Positions 1 to 8,768 of a stretch of DNA of 27,741 nucleotides are shown here, piece after piece. The stretch is from Chara braunii (lineage: Eukaryota; Streptophyta; Charophyceae; Charales; Characeae): contig BFEA01000843.1 in the NCBI GenBank assembly GCA_003427395.1, forward strand, positions 137,965 to 165,705. The letters are read 5' to 3'. Both the position numbers and the translations under genes were made by a program. Position 1 is the first letter of the stretch. Each line of letters starts with the position of its first letter. The notes under the pieces are model-generated. The model was not told the DNA's origin. It saw nothing but the letters and a program-made list of their open reading frames with translations, and ran no database searches.

Positions 1-84
<84 letters not shown>

Positions 85-85
85 G
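1..85. repeat. (GA)n microsatellite
   Basis: Near-perfect GA dinucleotide run from the window edge, with one GGG interruption near 75. It extends past the left edge, so its full length is unknown. Confidence 0.97.
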
Positions 86-949
86 CTGATTCTTGAATAC
101 GTTTTTTCGAAACTGAGGCGATCACCAATCATACAATGGTCATTTGTTCATGAGTGCCAGCTCAATTCAGTTTGTGTCACTTTGTAGAATCAATCGGCTT
201 CGCCTTGTGATTTATCCTTCCGTCACCACATCCAATTTTGTCCAATCATGCAATTGTATTTTCAGTCGCGCCACCTTAATTCAAATCTCATCACATTCGA
301 ACAGCCATTGGCATCGCCTTTTGGGTTTTCCATCTCGGCACATTCAAATTTTTCATTGTATTGGGTGATGCATAGGAACTAAATGTATGAACGCTCGTGC
401 AGAAGGGGAACTTTGCCGGGCCAAAGAATTGACAACATTCAATGTCGGAATCACAAAGCGCACAGTGCGGAGCGCCAGACGGGCCATCAAATGTATAAAG
501 AGGCCCGTGTGCTGTATTTTGTTCTCTGTGACGCCTCACAACATTCAAAGTGAAAATGCATAGATGAGTGTAGACGACGGGGGAGGTTCGGGAGAGAGAC
601 AGAAACGCATAGAGTTAGTATGCGGGCAGAACATCACACCACACAAGGNACAAAATGACGAAAGCGAGATATTCAATCACGAAAGAGGCGCCCCAACAAC
701 GGGGACGTTCGTGATAATTGAAATCCAATGAGAAAGAACAATATTGTCGACGACAAACANGCCGGGGACATGACAAGTTCACCCGGAGATTTCCTGGCAG
801 TGACAGCCAGTTCTGCTATGAACCAAACNGAGAACATCCACCAGTCCCTCACGGAAAAAATGAAAAGGAACAAATTTTGTCCGGAGAAGAACAAAATATT
901 CTTCTACGTCAACCCTTCTACACTACATGATCAACAAAGGGATAGACGC
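86..949. other. Non-coding or unassigned flank downstream of the Ulp1-like unit
   Basis: No confident gene. Short open frames exist on both strands. One on the minus strand (291-548) has a few clustered cysteines (HCALC, then ECC) but no recognisable domain, and I do not call it a gene. Isolated N bases at 649, 760 and 829 continue the ambiguous-base pattern of the block to the right, so 649-949 is probably the 3' flank of the same multicopy unit. No terminal inverted repeat or target duplication was found here. Confidence 0.5.
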
Positions 950-1660
950 TTACCTACCAACATCGCAAATCGCCAAAGCTAGTCTAGCTCTGATAGAGGA
1001 GATGTGTCTATGGGAGAAACGAAAAGGTGAACGTAAACCTCTCGCCAAACAGGAAGCGAACATCAACATGAACACCCCACAACTAGCACCGTCGTGCTGC
1101 CGAGGGACACCTTTCACGCTGACCTCGCGAGCGAAGTGGTCGAAAGTGCGACCATCACCGGCGGCACCTGCCACCTTGTTAAAAAATTTAACAGTTTTAT
1201 CCAGAAGTGGGGAGTAGAAGGAATCTTTGGATGAGGAACACGAGAAAGAATCATAGATTTTCAAAACACGTCTAGAGAAGTCAATGGCCAAAAGGCTCCA
1301 GTGTTCGCCGTCCTTGTGCACTGGTGCCAAGACGAGGTCATGAGANAGNAGGTCGACATCTTTAGCCCATCTGAGAACAGCTGTCGGACCTCGTAGAAGC
1401 AGTAAAGAGGCGAAGAAGGAGTTAAAGGTGTATGTTTTCATGGTAGCGGCAGTCCGGCCGCAGTCTTCCAGTAGCATCGCCATGTAGAAATTGACAACCT
1501 CATCGTTGAGCTCCCCGGATCTATCCATGAGTGTGACGATGTCCTTGATGGATACCTGTAAACTGTGCGACGACAAACGCGCGACGATGATAGTGAGCGG
1601 CAACCGGAAGCAGATAACGTCTTCAAGGAGTGGTCCTAGCGGCCATGGTCCGAGGAACCG
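950..1660 (-). CDS. Ulp1/SENP-like (peptidase C48) domain
   Basis: About 200 residues matching the SUMO/NEDD8-specific Ulp1 fold. In order: the substrate-side start ELNDEVVNFYM, TFNSFF, then RWAKDVD, HWSLLAIDF, KIYDSF, and GVPRQHDGASCGVFML. Numbering from the TTG at 1603, the catalytic set is His101, Asp118, Gln169 and Cys175, all present. Known C48 enzymes remove SUMO-like modifiers, and the domain is also carried by several DNA-transposon lineages (for example KI-type Mutator elements in plants). The frame is open from 1660 down to the TAG at 950; two residues are X because of Ns at 1346 and 1349. The protease domain itself has no stop. Its own start codon is uncertain, and it is more likely the C-terminal part of the large upstream unit. 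Confidence 0.85.
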   Translation of the reverse strand, partial: RFLGPWPLGPLLEDVICFRLPLTIIVARLSSHSLQVSIKDIVTLMDRSGELNDEVVNFYMAMLLEDCGRTAATMKTYTFNSFFASLLLLRGPTAVLRWAKDVDXXSHDLVLAPVHKDGEHWSLLAIDFSRRVLKIYDSFSCSSSKDSFYSPLLDKTVKFFNKVAGAAGDGRTFDHFAREVSVKGVPRQHDGASCGVFMLMFASCLARGLRSPFRFSHRHISSIRARLALAICDVGR

Positions 1661-1974
1661 CTACTCTGTGGTCCGAAACGTTTACGCATAANGTCACCCC
1701 TACTTCTGGACCTTCTACACACAGTTGATTCTAAACTAGCACTGTCCTTTATATCCCTGCAAACCTCGAGAACGAATTCCTTGCAGTCTTTTTCGGCAAC
1801 ACCCGCTNCCTCTGCAACGAGTCTTGCGCGGGAGCCCAATACGGGCACGACTACCCTTCTGGGAGGGCCTCGAGGCTTAGTGTCCCCACGAAACGTATCA
1901 GTGACATTGCGACGACCAGTGCCTCCCGCAACCAGGACTTACAACCTGGCGAGGGCAGGCGGCTCTTGCGACAT
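1640..1974 (-). CDS. Linker segment before the protease, different frame
   Basis: Minus-strand frame distinct from both the upstream segment and the protease. The plausible part has mixed charged composition (EKDCKEFVLEVCRDIKDSAS) and a basic stretch (RRSRSRGD). Upstream at about 1974 there is an ATG (MSQEPPALAR), but a stop with a GTAAGT context follows, so exon structure or frameshift is unresolved. The change into the protease frame falls near 1640-1660 and looks like a 1-nt indel. Confidence 0.35.
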
Positions 1975-2195
1975 GGGTGTTTGTCCACGAGTTCGTCGAC
2001 CTGTACAAGAAATAGCCACCCAGATAGTTCAGTAGGAGATCAACAACACAAGTTCGCAAGAGCGACCAAGCAAACAGCACCTCACGAAGCACATCGTCAC
2101 AATCCAGTTGGCGGCCGCCTATACACCTCCCCGAAATCGACGAAGCAAACAACACTTCATGAATGGGCTGACGAGCGGGAAGAAAGCAGAGAAAG

Positions 2196-3308
2196 TCAGT
2201 GCTTACCAGGCCTAGCTACCACTTCGCCAGAGCCCACCGACGACAGTCCCAGCACGATTGGCACCCATGCGCGCGTCGACGAGGCGACGACGTGCTCCAA
2301 ACCTACAGGGAAACTTGACAGGCTCGAGATGTCGGCGTCGATGACCGTAGACGGTATATTCATCTCTGGACAAAGATCGTCGACGTCCACAACATCGACA
2401 GGTTGTGTTTTCTACATTGCCACTGTGTCGTATTGTGTTGGGCTCAATGTCCCATGGATGTCCAACAACACCTCTCCCCCCCTTAACTTCTTGTCCCCGT
2501 AGGCTGTGTCTTTGTCGTCATCACTCAAATAGAGAAATCTATCTCCAACAGCGTCAGAGGCCTTCTTCAGAACGTCCTCCCCCATCGCCTCGTTGTGAAG
2601 GGNGGAGTACAAGGGATCGTCGTATCCCGGCTGAACTGGTAGCTCCATCCCGACGTCGCTGAGTGTCGGATCAATCCGGTTGTCGGCGGAATTGTCCTTG
2701 TCCAAAGTCGTCAGTAGTCGACAACCCTCAACGCCTGCGAGTTGAAGTCCTTCGTCCGTGTGCCTCGGATNAATCCGAATCACGGTCGTCTCGAAAGATG
2801 CATCAGGGAGGGAGATATTCACAGGGCCCTGGTTCGGATTCATCCGAGCCCCTGCAGTTTCCAATGACGCCGACATGACCGCTTTCACAGGGGAGTCACT
2901 TACGACTTCTAACTTGGCTCCGAGTGTGTTGGGCTCGACATTGGAACTGGTCGCCAACTCACCCTCAGTCCGACAGTCCGCCTGCAGCTCCTTGTGGGCT
3001 TCCACGGACAACATTACTGCATCCTGACACCGATCGTCTGTCATGGCAGACACGGCTTCCTGGCTCGGATGAATCCGAATTTCGTCGCCAGGGTTTTCGA
3101 AAACCCGGACCACCCGTTCCAGTTCTGTAGACAACTGTGCTCCCTCGATGGCTGGAACTTCGCGGTTCGGATTAATCCGAAATTCCTTTTGAGGCGAAAC
3201 GGAACATGGTTCCAGCTTGTCGCTGCCGGACCCGTGGTATGTTGTCGTCTCGCTTCCCGGAAGGCACTGAGTTCCGGACAACGACGTCCTCTCCGAGGTT
3301 CGGATTGA
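2196..3308 (-). CDS. Segment with repeated R-[IM]-x-P motif, unknown
   Basis: Same frame, with one internal TAG at 2412-2414 and continued coding sense to 2196. Five short motifs of form R-I/M-x-P recur (RINPN, RIHPS, RMNPN, RI-x-P, RIDPT), each encoded by a 12-bp DNA palindrome. The remaining sequence is acidic and Ser/Thr-rich with no known domain. A splice-donor-like GTAAGC sits at 2206-2201, just before the frame closes. Confidence 0.4.
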
Positions 3309-3312
3309 TCAG
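2667..3312. repeat. Six dispersed CGGATNNATCCG palindromes
   Basis: Positions 2667-2678, 2766-2777 (one N), 2835-2846, 3066-3077, 3168-3179, and an imperfect copy 3301-3312 (CCG changed to CAG). Each is CGG-AT-NN-AT-CCG, usually with flanking T/A that lengthen the symmetry. Spacings are 99, 69, 231, 102 and 133 bp; the first four are multiples of three, matching their in-frame use as R-x-x-P codons. Sequence between copies is not obviously duplicated. Confidence 0.85.
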
Positions 3313-3998
3313 AGACAATCCGCCAACCGTTTTTGGAGCTGAGCGAAGCATGTTCCATGCTTTGCGACACCCGCCCCGCCAACCGCATCAACAAACTGTG
3401 TTTCGCTGGTGGAGCTAATCACAGGGTCCTGCTCGCCAGGCCGTGTAATACACCCAGGCCTCAAGTCGTTCCCTGTCTCCATTGAGGTGCTGCCTGTTAC
3501 CGCCAGAACCCCACCGTCCTTGTCGCGGCCGACATCGGACCCCTGCCCGTCTTCTCTGTGATGCTTTGTCTTCTCTCCGCTGCGAGGCTTCTTCTTCTCC
3601 CAGCTGCCCTTTTTCCCCTCTCCGCCTCCTGCTTGCCCCGGAGACCGCTGTTTCGTCGAACGCTGTTCACTTCCACCTCCGGTACCTCGTTGTTGGCAGC
3701 CTTCACCATCCCCGTCGCCGTCCTTTCCGCGAGACTTGTGCTTCACAACTCCTACCGGCAGGGTGACCCCAGGCAACTCCCAACTCACTTGCTTAATTGA
3801 CGGGCTTGACGGAAGGGCGTAGAACGCGGAGGACACTTCCAACCATTTATTTGACTGCAAGAACTNGNACANCGTNTCNGCGTATTCGCGAAGAGTAGGG
3901 TCGTCCTTATTTCCTCGATTGACCTCACTTAATCTCTCCAATACCGCATCGTAGGCGCGAGATTTGAATGTCTCGAGGTCCCAACAAACGTCATATAT
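3309..3998 (-). CDS. Low-complexity charged linker segment
   Basis: Same frame again. After about 70 residues of ordinary composition, residues 80-150 are dominated by K, R, G, E and S with repeated basic clusters (KHKSRGKDGDGDGEG, KKKPRSGEKTKHHRED). This is typical of a disordered, possibly nuclear linker. It ends at TGA 3309-3311, which lies within the sixth, imperfect copy of the CGGATNNATCCG palindrome, so the mutation that broke the palindrome may also have made the stop. Confidence 0.4.
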   Translation of the reverse strand: MYDVCWDLETFKSRAYDAVLERLSEVNRGNKDDPTLREYXXTXXXFLQSNKWLEVSSAFYALPSSPSIKQVSWELPGVTLPVGVVKHKSRGKDGDGDGEGCQQRGTGGGSEQRSTKQRSPGQAGGGEGKKGSWEKKKPRSGEKTKHHREDGQGSDVGRDKDGGVLAVTGSTSMETGNDLRPGCITRPGEQDPVISSTSETQFVDAVGGAGVAKHGTCFAQLQKRLADCL

Positions 3999-4655
3999 CT
4001 ACCCTCCACTTACGTCCCTCACAGCCACTGCGCATTCGCCGTCGAGAGGGACTGGTTGCAAATGGTCGGGGTGCCACACGATATCATGGCCCCAATCTTC
4101 GGCTGTGGAGAAGGTGTGTTTGTCACCCATGTGGAAGGGAGTCACAGGAGCCTTGAGATGCGGATGGTCCGGAGGAACTGGATGGTCGGGCCGAAGATGT
4201 TTGGGCTGCGGTGTGAGACGAATAAGCTCCCCCGGCGAACTCCTCAGACGGGACAACCCACCCCTCTTGACATGCGTTGAGGAGGACACGGGCATGGGAC
4301 CGCCCGAGGTAGGTGTAGCAAGAGGTGTCCCCGGTTTGCATACTGATGGCGACTCAGAAACTTGGGCGTTGAAGATGGCCAATTGCCCGTCCAAATCGAA
4401 GAGGTCGTCCTCAACGCTCTCCTCCTGCTCAGTCTCGATATTGAAGTCATCCTCCTCACCGAATGCCAGCTTGTACTTATCCAAAGTGAAGTCGGCCGGA
4501 TCGACAACATCCTCATTAAAAAAGACATATTCCAGCCTCTTAATGAAGCTCACAGCGCCGGCCCGACTCGCTCTGTGGTAGGCCTGGAGGACCGCAATGG
4601 CGACTTCCTCTCGCACCACGTACTGCGGGTCAAACCTCAACCTTGGTTGTTCGCC
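3999..4655 (-). CDS. Middle segment, acidic then proline-rich, unknown
   Basis: Continues the same frame after the TAG at 4656. It has a helical-looking start (EEVAIAVLQAYHRASRAGAV), an acidic stretch (about residues 65-90, rich in E and D), then a Ser/Pro-rich, probably disordered tail. It ends at TAG 3999-4001; the downstream codons stay open and protein-like (IYDVCWDLETFKSRAYDAVL), so the stop looks like a point mutation in a continuous gene. No family recognised. Confidence 0.4.
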   Translation of the reverse strand, partial: GEQPRLRFDPQYVVREEVAIAVLQAYHRASRAGAVSFIKRLEYVFFNEDVVDPADFTLDKYKLAFGEEDDFNIETEQEESVEDDLFDLDGQLAIFNAQVSESPSVCKPGTPLATPTSGGPMPVSSSTHVKRGGLSRLRSSPGELIRLTPQPKHLRPDHPVPPDHPHLKAPVTPFHMGDKHTFSTAEDWGHDIVWHPDHLQPVPLDGECAVAVRDVSGG

Positions 4656-5285
4656 CTAAAGGAAGGAGTAGACCTGACGCCTTTTCTTCAGAGTCAACTT
4701 GAAGAACATGTCCTTGTTCGGGGCATAAACGGGCTCAACCACGACATGGTGGAAATCGCATGGGTAAGCCTTGGACGACACTTGATGGGTGACATACTGC
4801 ACGGTGTATTCGAGCTGCGTTGTGTCCCCATCCACGGCCAAGACGTGCCTTCCCTGCTGAAGCAGACTCCACACCACCTGCGTGTGCGGCTTGCCCAAAA
4901 ACAGCACGGCATCCGCCACACCANANAAGAAAANAAACTGATTGCACAACTGATTNGGATTCCGCTCGCCGTCCTTGTACANAGCCCCCCTCTNGGTCAG
5001 GTTTNCGATGNCCGCGAAAGTCAAAGACTTGAAAGACTTCTCCTCCACATCCGTGGGTGTCACTTTTTGTTTCCTNNGNAGAGCGGCGACGTCGTCTTCA
5101 GCAACAGCTCCCTCGTACACCGGGTGAGTCTGTAGCCGAGGATCCTCGCCTTTGAAAAGGATGTGCATCACATCCGGCTCCTCCCAGACGCTGTTTNCAA
5201 ACTGATGCGTCTTCTTCGATGCCGTCTTCCGAACCCACTTCCCCGTGTAGCATCGGGTAGCCCCAAGCGCAGACAAACATGTCAT
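4656..5285 (-). CDS. Middle segment with weak Rossmann/methyltransferase flavour
   Basis: Same frame as the N-terminal segment. Near residues 125-150 the run LFLGKPHTQVVWSLLQQGR is followed by VLAVDGDTTQLEY. A hydrophobic strand, a glycine turn, a helix, then GR-V-x-x-x-D recalls the SAM-binding half of N6/N4-type DNA methyltransferases. No DPPY/DPPW catalytic motif is visible, so methyltransferase is only a weak hypothesis. It ends at an in-frame TAG (4656-4658), beyond which the same frame reads on at once into the next segment. Many Ns lie between 4923 and 5080. Confidence 0.4.
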   Translation of the reverse strand: MTCLSALGATRCYTGKWVRKTASKKTHQFXNSVWEEPDVMHILFKGEDPRLQTHPVYEGAVAEDDVAAXXRKQKVTPTDVEEKSFKSLTFAXIXNLTXRGAXYKDGERNXNQLCNQFXFXXGVADAVLFLGKPHTQVVWSLLQQGRHVLAVDGDTTQLEYTVQYVTHQVSSKAYPCDFHHVVVEPVYAPNKDMFFKLTLKKRRQVYSFL

Positions 5286-5327
5286 GAAGGAGAGGTTCTA
5301 CAAGCAGGGGACGAATACCACCAATGT

Positions 5328-6248
5328 TCAGTAGTCCTGACAAACGAAGCCCAGCAACTCACTCAGAGATGCGAATGCCCCAAAGTCCCATTGCGCACGG
5401 TCCACAGCACCGCACAAGTCGAGCANGCAAGTGTGGGAGCGTAGCTGATGCCCTAGCTTTCCCAGCGCCTCCTTATGATCTCTGACACTCAATAGGTCGA
5501 CGTTAAACTGGGCCAGCGTCGTCAAGGCGCTTGTCCTTGTCCACATAATGTTGATGCATTTATCAACGCCCCGAGGGTTTTTTTTGCCTTTGGTGCGATC
5601 TCCAGTGATCACCGAAAGGACGACAAGCTTCCACTCCGCCCAGAAATGCTGGTCGTTGACGAGGGCCGCTGTTCTCTTGATGTTGTTGTCGTGTTGACAC
5701 CCGAGAAACTGAGGGCACTTGTTGACGTATGTAGTGTTCGTGAAAAATTTCTTGCTCTCGTTCCAAAGCTTGTCGACGAGACCTCTGTCCTTGAACTCTT
5801 CGAACAGTTGCTTNTTGGACCTGAAGAACGTGGAGTTGGCATTCCACTCCCGCTTATCCATTTCCTCGTACTCGAACTCCACGTAGTGCCATAGCCTCAG
5901 CATAATCCGGTCNATTTTTATTGTNTCGACCATCTCCTTGACANTGAACTTCTCCTGCTCGGNCAACTTTTTGCTACTCGTTTGAACCCACACGATGNTA
6001 AGGTTCAAGACGCTGTTCAACAGCCTTTTCTTCTCGCGGTCCGTCAAGTCCACCAATTCCTTCCAGCAGTGGACATCCTGCTCTGGAACTTGGACGTAGA
6101 AAGTTTTCTCCTCCGCGCCTTTCTTTGGCTTCCCCCTGCCCTTTTTCAACGACGGGTCGTCCACCTTCACGTACCAGACGCGTTTCTTCAGCCCCTGGCT
6201 GTCAGTCACAGTGGAGAGTCTCCTCTTTGGCCCTCCCGTCTTAGTCAT
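5328..6248 (-). CDS. N-terminal segment, unknown protein (306 codons)
   Basis: Begins with a true ATG at 6248. The first 50 or so residues are basic (KRR, KKR, KKGRGKPKKG), possibly a nuclear-localisation region. The rest is a mixed, globular-looking sequence rich in W, K and E (segments near 115-260 include LRLWHYVEFEYEEMDK and NKCPQFLGCQHDNNIKR). No family is recognised. It ends at a TGA (5328), after which homologous-looking sequence continues in another frame (LLVEPLLHDMFVCAWGYPML) to about 5245, then returns to the original frame. That looks like two compensating indels. Several X residues come from Ns. Confidence 0.5.
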   Translation of the reverse strand: MTKTGGPKRRLSTVTDSQGLKKRVWYVKVDDPSLKKGRGKPKKGAEEKTFYVQVPEQDVHCWKELVDLTDREKKRLLNSVLNLXIVWVQTSSKKLXEQEKFXVKEMVXTIKXDRIMLRLWHYVEFEYEEMDKREWNANSTFFRSXKQLFEEFKDRGLVDKLWNESKKFFTNTTYVNKCPQFLGCQHDNNIKRTAALVNDQHFWAEWKLVVLSVITGDRTKGKKNPRGVDKCINIMWTRTSALTTLAQFNVDLLSVRDHKEALGKLGHQLRSHTCXLDLCGAVDRAQWDFGAFASLSELLGFVCQDY

Positions 6249-6361
6249 GGATTAACGAATGACAATCAGATCACAAAGGGCTCCTTGTGGGCGAGGTACT
6301 GGTGGCACAGGCCAACCAATTCAATTACCTGTAGAATCTGGACAGGACGGCCTTTCAGGCC

Positions 6362-6835
6362 TTTTTTTTTTTTTTGTCTCTATAGTAGTACGGGGAACAC
6401 GGTAGCAGCCACATCCGTGCTCAAGCCTCCAACGAGGGAACATGCGGGGGCTGCACCCACCAGCAGAGGCCATACCTTCTACAGCAGGTGGGCGATACCG
6501 ACCAGGGGTCAGCCGGTAGCATCAGGACCGAAAGAGCCAGTCACTGTGCCACCACTCCAGTCCCCTCCCCCTATGAACATCAGCAGTCCCTGCTCAATGC
6601 CACTCGGGGGGACCAACGGTTCGATGGGCCAGTCACTGTGCCTCCACTCCGGTCCCCTCCCCCTATGAACATGAGCAGTCCCTGCGCAATGCCACTCGGG
6701 GGGACCAACGGCATATCTCTAGGTGGCGGGCGCCAAGCTTGCCCAGGAAGGTACATGAGGCCAATGGAGATTGAACCCAAGACCTCCTGAATGCCACTTG
6801 CGTGCCTTACCAACTGAGGTAGGCCGCTGGATGCC
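6362..6835 (-). mobile_element. tRNA-derived SINE, copy 1 (minus strand)
   Basis: Read on the minus strand, the head at 6835 shows pol III box A-like (CTCAGTTGGTAAGG in copy 2; CTCAGTTGG with one change here) and box B-like GGTTCAATCTCC. A body homologous to the copy at 13482-13890 follows, ending in an A tail (T run 6362-6375 on the plus strand). It carries an internal 92-bp tandem duplication (units starting at 6538 and 6630). No clear target duplication was found. Peptides apparently encoded here are SINE translations, not genes. Confidence 0.8.
6538..6713. repeat. 92-bp tandem duplication inside SINE copy 1
   Basis: Both units begin CAGTCACTGTGCC and run through CCTATGAACAT and CACTCGGGGGGACCAACGG with a handful of differences. 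The second copy merges into the rest of the SINE. Copy 2 at 13.5 kb has a single unit, so the duplication is private to this copy or its subfamily. Confidence 0.85.
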
Positions 6836-6850
6836 CCCTTTGCTTTTTTC

Positions 6851-6889
<39 letters not shown>

Positions 6890-8027
6890 CCTTCCAATTT
6901 CGAATTCCGTTGCGCAATGGTAATTCAGAGGCCGGGGTCCTCTACATTACTTCCCGGTTCAAAACCATTATCTGGAAGCATCATCCAGCTTAGCTTACAG
7001 GCTGAAAGCCTGCAGGTCTCTCCTTCAGTCCCAACAGCTCTTTGGCTGCGAAGTTCCTAACACTAGTGCCTATTCTAGCCTATTCTATTGAGGGATCTAG
7101 CTTATATTTGCTAACAAAATCCTACGGGGAGGCTACCAAAAAAATTAACTGGAGTAAACCAGTTCCTCCTAGCTAACATCCTATTCCGATCTCTACTAAG
7201 TCACCGTCGCTCCCTGGTAACTCCCACTTTATCCACCATTAACTAATAATGTACATTTGCCTCCTTTGAAACCAAACCTAAACCGGAATGGGAAGTGCCA
7301 CCAAGAGGCTACCCTACCAGTAACTACAGACTCCTTACTATTCCGCCTCTAATGACGAGACTGTCGGCCTAACAGGGCCTGAGTACGACGCTCCCTCCCA
7401 CCCTTTTCCTTCCAGATACTGCCTTCCTACTGTGGAATCCTGACCGAGCGTTCAGGTCGTCCCCTTTGCTTTCAATAGGCACTACTATCTGTTTTCCAAA
7501 AAAAGAAAAAAAAAAAGAAAAGAGGGCACTACTATATATGTTCTGATTGCCATTTGCTTATGCTTCGCGACACTCAAAATAGACGGCCACAAATATAACG
7601 CCGTTTGCTAGTACTTCTCACGAAGGTGCACCTCCAAAAAGAGAAACCTTTCACCCTGTTCCTTAGGGTCTCGTCACATCACTCTCGAAAAGAAAAGGGT
7701 ACGTCGAGTGCATCATCACGCTGAGCATGGTAAGACTCATCCGTTACTATGAATAGCAATGTGTGCATGGTAAGATGCATCCCTTAGTGGGGAAGAGGCA
7801 TTGAAATTAGTGCTTTTTTCTTTTCTACAGTGGTGTGGGGGAATCCTTATCCAGGGCTCCCCCCTCTAGTGTGCTCAATGGAGGCAGTCAGAATGCAGAT
7901 GGTGGCCACTCATGGATGCATATGGAAATAGAAAGAAAGGCCATCGCCACACTACTCTCGAAATGGGCAGAATGAGAATGAACTTGATGCTAGAACATGG
8001 CCAGATGCCTCCGCCACATTTTTGTCT
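6836..8027. other. Intergenic repeats, no gene
   Basis: A 32-T homopolymer (6858-6889) is followed by a stretch with tRNA-like promoter resemblance on the plus strand (GCGCAATGGTAA near 6913 as box A, GGTTCAAAACC near 6958 as box B). This is possibly the head of a second, older SINE. The following 500 bp are AT-balanced with frequent stops in all frames. An A-rich insertion lies at 7489-7524. From 7540 to 8027 I see nothing recognisable. Confidence 0.4.
7478..7535 (+). repeat. A-rich micro-insertion with 11-bp flanking duplication
   Basis: GGCACTACTAT at 7478-7488 is repeated exactly at 7525-7535, flanking 36 bp that start CTGTTTTCC and end in an A-rich tail interrupted by G. This is the signature expected of a severely 5'-truncated target-primed retro-insertion. 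Confidence 0.65.
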
Positions 8028-8460
8028 TTGGGTCTCTCTCCACTACTGTCCACAGCATAAAATTGTGGACAGTTCATGTAAAGCTAAGGAAGCATACAAA
8101 AATTGTGGAAACTGTCCACTGTACAAAATTGTGGACAGTTGGTGGACAGGTATGGGAGTGTACAAAAATTGTGGAAAAGCAGCATTGCTCCACTTGCTGG
8201 AAACTGTCAGCTGTACAAAATTGTGGACAGTTCGTGGACAGGTATGGGAGCGTACAAAAATCGTGGAAACAAAGCATCCCTCCACTTGCTGTACTGTACA
8301 CTATGGGTCTCGCTCCACTACATTAGACTCACGAAAACATTCGTCATGATAATTCGTGAGTGCGTTTAGAGCTGTCAGAGATCTAGAACTCTTGAAAAAG
8401 AAGCATCACTCCACTTACCCCAGACTCAAGAACAATAAAAGCACTCACAAATTTCTCAGC
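8028..8460. repeat. Hairpin-containing tandem repeats
   Basis: The motif TACAAAA(A)TTGTGGA recurs six times (8057, 8094, 8122, 8161, 8214, 8252). Around 8045-8075 and 8110-8141 the arms ACTGTCCAC and GTGGACAGT form stem-loops with an 11-nt loop; a shorter version sits near 8204-8232. The flanking motif GGGTCTCKCTCCACTAC occurs at about 8030 and 8306. The same motifs recur at 12.16-12.65 kb on the far side of the solo LTR, so that LTR lies within a repeat-rich array. Confidence 0.7.
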
Positions 8461-8500
8461 GCTACATGACAGCCCTTTTACAGTGCCAGATGACGGTGCC

Positions 8501-8504
8501 AGCT
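8501..8504. repeat. Target-site duplication AGCT, left copy
   Basis: AGCT directly before the LTR terminus TGTGACG; matched by AGCT at 11925-11928. Four bases alone are weak, but the position at both exact termini is convincing. Confidence 0.6.
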
Positions 8505-8768
8505 TGTGACGCCCAACCTCATGTGAGGCTCGACTTCCTGATCGGAGTGGGAGTGGGCCTGGAAGTGCGAAAAGGGGTGTGCCCAGGAGTTTTGGAAAGT
8601 GGGGGTGGAGTCCCAGGTCGGAACCGAGGTCTCCTGTGGCAAGTTTCAGGGATGCGAACACATGGGGAGGATAGAAGCGGATTCGGAGTCCTCCTGTAGG
8701 CCTGGGAGATGCAGAGCTATCACCACCAGTGGTTCCGTCGGACGGGTATCTGGTGAACCGTCAGGACG

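Larger units (their letters stand above)
950..6248 (-). pseudogene. Decayed large protein gene with C-terminal Ulp1-like protease (whole unit)
   Basis: One minus-strand coding unit of about 5.3 kb. From the ATG at 6248 a single frame is followed to 2196. In-frame stops lie at 5328 (TGA), 5298 (TAG), 4656 (TAG), 3999 (TAG), 3309 (TGA) and 2412 (TAG). Sequence on both sides of each stop reads as ordinary protein in the same frame. After 2196 the coding sense moves to a second frame (about 1640-1970) and then a third (950-1660) with the protease domain. A good splice donor (CTG then GTAAGC, intron starting at 2206) lies just before the frame ends, so one change may be an intron. About 45 single Ns fall only in this unit and its flank, as expected for a collapsed multicopy family. 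I see no transposase, so it could be a mobile-element passenger, a repeated host gene, or an element whose transposase I do not recognise. Confidence 0.6.

Noticed and set aside
4656-5285. DNA methyltransferase call for the middle segment
   Set aside because: Only a Rossmann-like stretch is suggestive; no DPPY/DPPW or other catalytic motif is visible, so the function is not assigned.
2412-6248. Recoding (stop readthrough) in the left unit and in gag-pol
   Set aside because: Three different stop codons occur without a shared downstream context, alongside frameshifts and a damaged zinc knuckle; decay is simpler.
6580-6897. Minus-strand frame with QLVRHASGIQEVLGSI
   Set aside because: Translation of the tRNA-derived SINE plus its poly-A; the same peptide appears in SINE copy 2.
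8057-8270. CRISPR-like array
   Set aside because: Repeats are short, unevenly spaced (38-65 bp) and imperfect, with hairpins, in a eukaryotic repeat region; no cas genes.
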